NCBI RefSeq assembly: GCF_001439785.1
Contig: NZ_JYLI01000003.1
Span: forward strand, 1-64,000
Direction: 5' to 3'
Length of the DNA stretch: 64,000 bases
From: Pseudomonas poae
Lineage (GTDB): Bacteria > Pseudomonadota > Gammaproteobacteria > Pseudomonadales > Pseudomonadaceae
The position numbers and the translations under genes are program-made. This document shows positions 63,917-64,000 of the stretch, piece after piece. Positions within the stretch are counted from its first letter, which is position 1, and each line of letters starts with the position of its first letter. The notes under the pieces were generated by a model. It had not been told where the DNA came from. It did no database searches and saw only the letters and a list, made by a program, of their open reading frames with translations.

Positions 63917-64000
63917 TTAGCGCTCCAGCGAAATCGTCTGGTAGTCCGCACGTTCGCCGGAAGGGCCGGGCTCGACGCGCATCTGCGGTGGCCACCAGAT
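63917..64000 (-). CDS. 3' end of an unidentified minus-strand gene
   Basis: An open minus-strand frame runs in from beyond the window and stops at TAA (63917-63919). It encodes a C-terminus containing 'WWPPQMRVEPGPSGERA' and ending 'DYQTISLER'. Too little is present to assign a family. Confidence 0.55.
   Translation of the reverse strand: MWWPPQMRVEPGPSGERADYQTISLER

Overview
The window is chromosomal DNA of a fluorescent pseudomonad, most likely the Pseudomonas fluorescens group. This rests on the gene content (mksFEB / psi-like gene / rimI / carbonic anhydrase neighbourhood, czcRS with an OprD-family porin, Hrp-type type III secretion), the GC-rich codon use and the GTGGGAGGGGGCTTG-type REP/REPIN repeats. 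It opens inside a 5S rRNA gene at the end of an rRNA operon.

Core region (1-36.1 kb). A split PqiA/LetA pair feeds a six-MCE-domain PqiB/LetB-like tunnel protein. The condensin operon mksF-mksE-mksB follows on the minus strand. It is divergent from a candidate DNA polymerase III psi gene coupled to rimI, and the intergenic region between them holds two perfect DnaA boxes. Next come an acidic disordered protein, a beta-carbonic anhydrase, a SET-domain protein, an exported protein of unknown function, a Tat-exported phosphatase-like lipoprotein, three transporters (AtoE-like, MFS, GntP), the zinc/cadmium/cobalt resistance set czcD, czcCBA and convergent czcRS, an OprD-family porin, a DUF2790 protein, an AraC regulator, a LysE exporter, a D-Ala-D-Ala ligase, a gamma-glutamyltransferase and a PhzF-like protein.

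Genomic island (36,162-52,547; about 16.4 kb). A P4-type integrative element sits in the 3' end of an elongator tRNA-Met(CAT). It is bounded by a 19-bp direct repeat and carries its integrase next to the tRNA. The backbone has an AlpA-type regulator, a DUF927/Toprim primase-helicase operon of tightly overlapping genes (one only 52 codons long), and two mirror-image arrays of GTGTTAC iterons next to AT-rich DNA that look like replication origins. The operon is preceded by a P4/P1-like immunity leader: promoter, target boxes, terminator, C4-type antisense RNA, then a second set of target boxes that covers the ribosome binding site of the 52-codon gene. No capsid or helper-exploitation gene was recognised. 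The cargo is sensory: a GAF-degenerate GGDEF-EAL protein, a hybrid histidine kinase and a soluble double-PAS chemoreceptor resembling BdlA. Insertion moved the tRNA's apparent native terminator 16 kb away, and the island supplies another hairpin in its place.

Type III secretion (52.9-63.8 kb). hrpL, an ECF sigma factor gene with a -24/-12 sigma-54 promoter, is divergent from an operon hrpJ-hrcV-hrpQ-hrcN-hrpO-hrpP-hrcQ-hrcR-hrcS-hrcT-hrcU that starts at a perfect hrp box. This gives a sigma-54 to HrpL to apparatus cascade as in Hrp1 systems. The window ends in the 3' end of an unidentified minus-strand gene.

All calls come from reading the sequence and translations. No database search was run.
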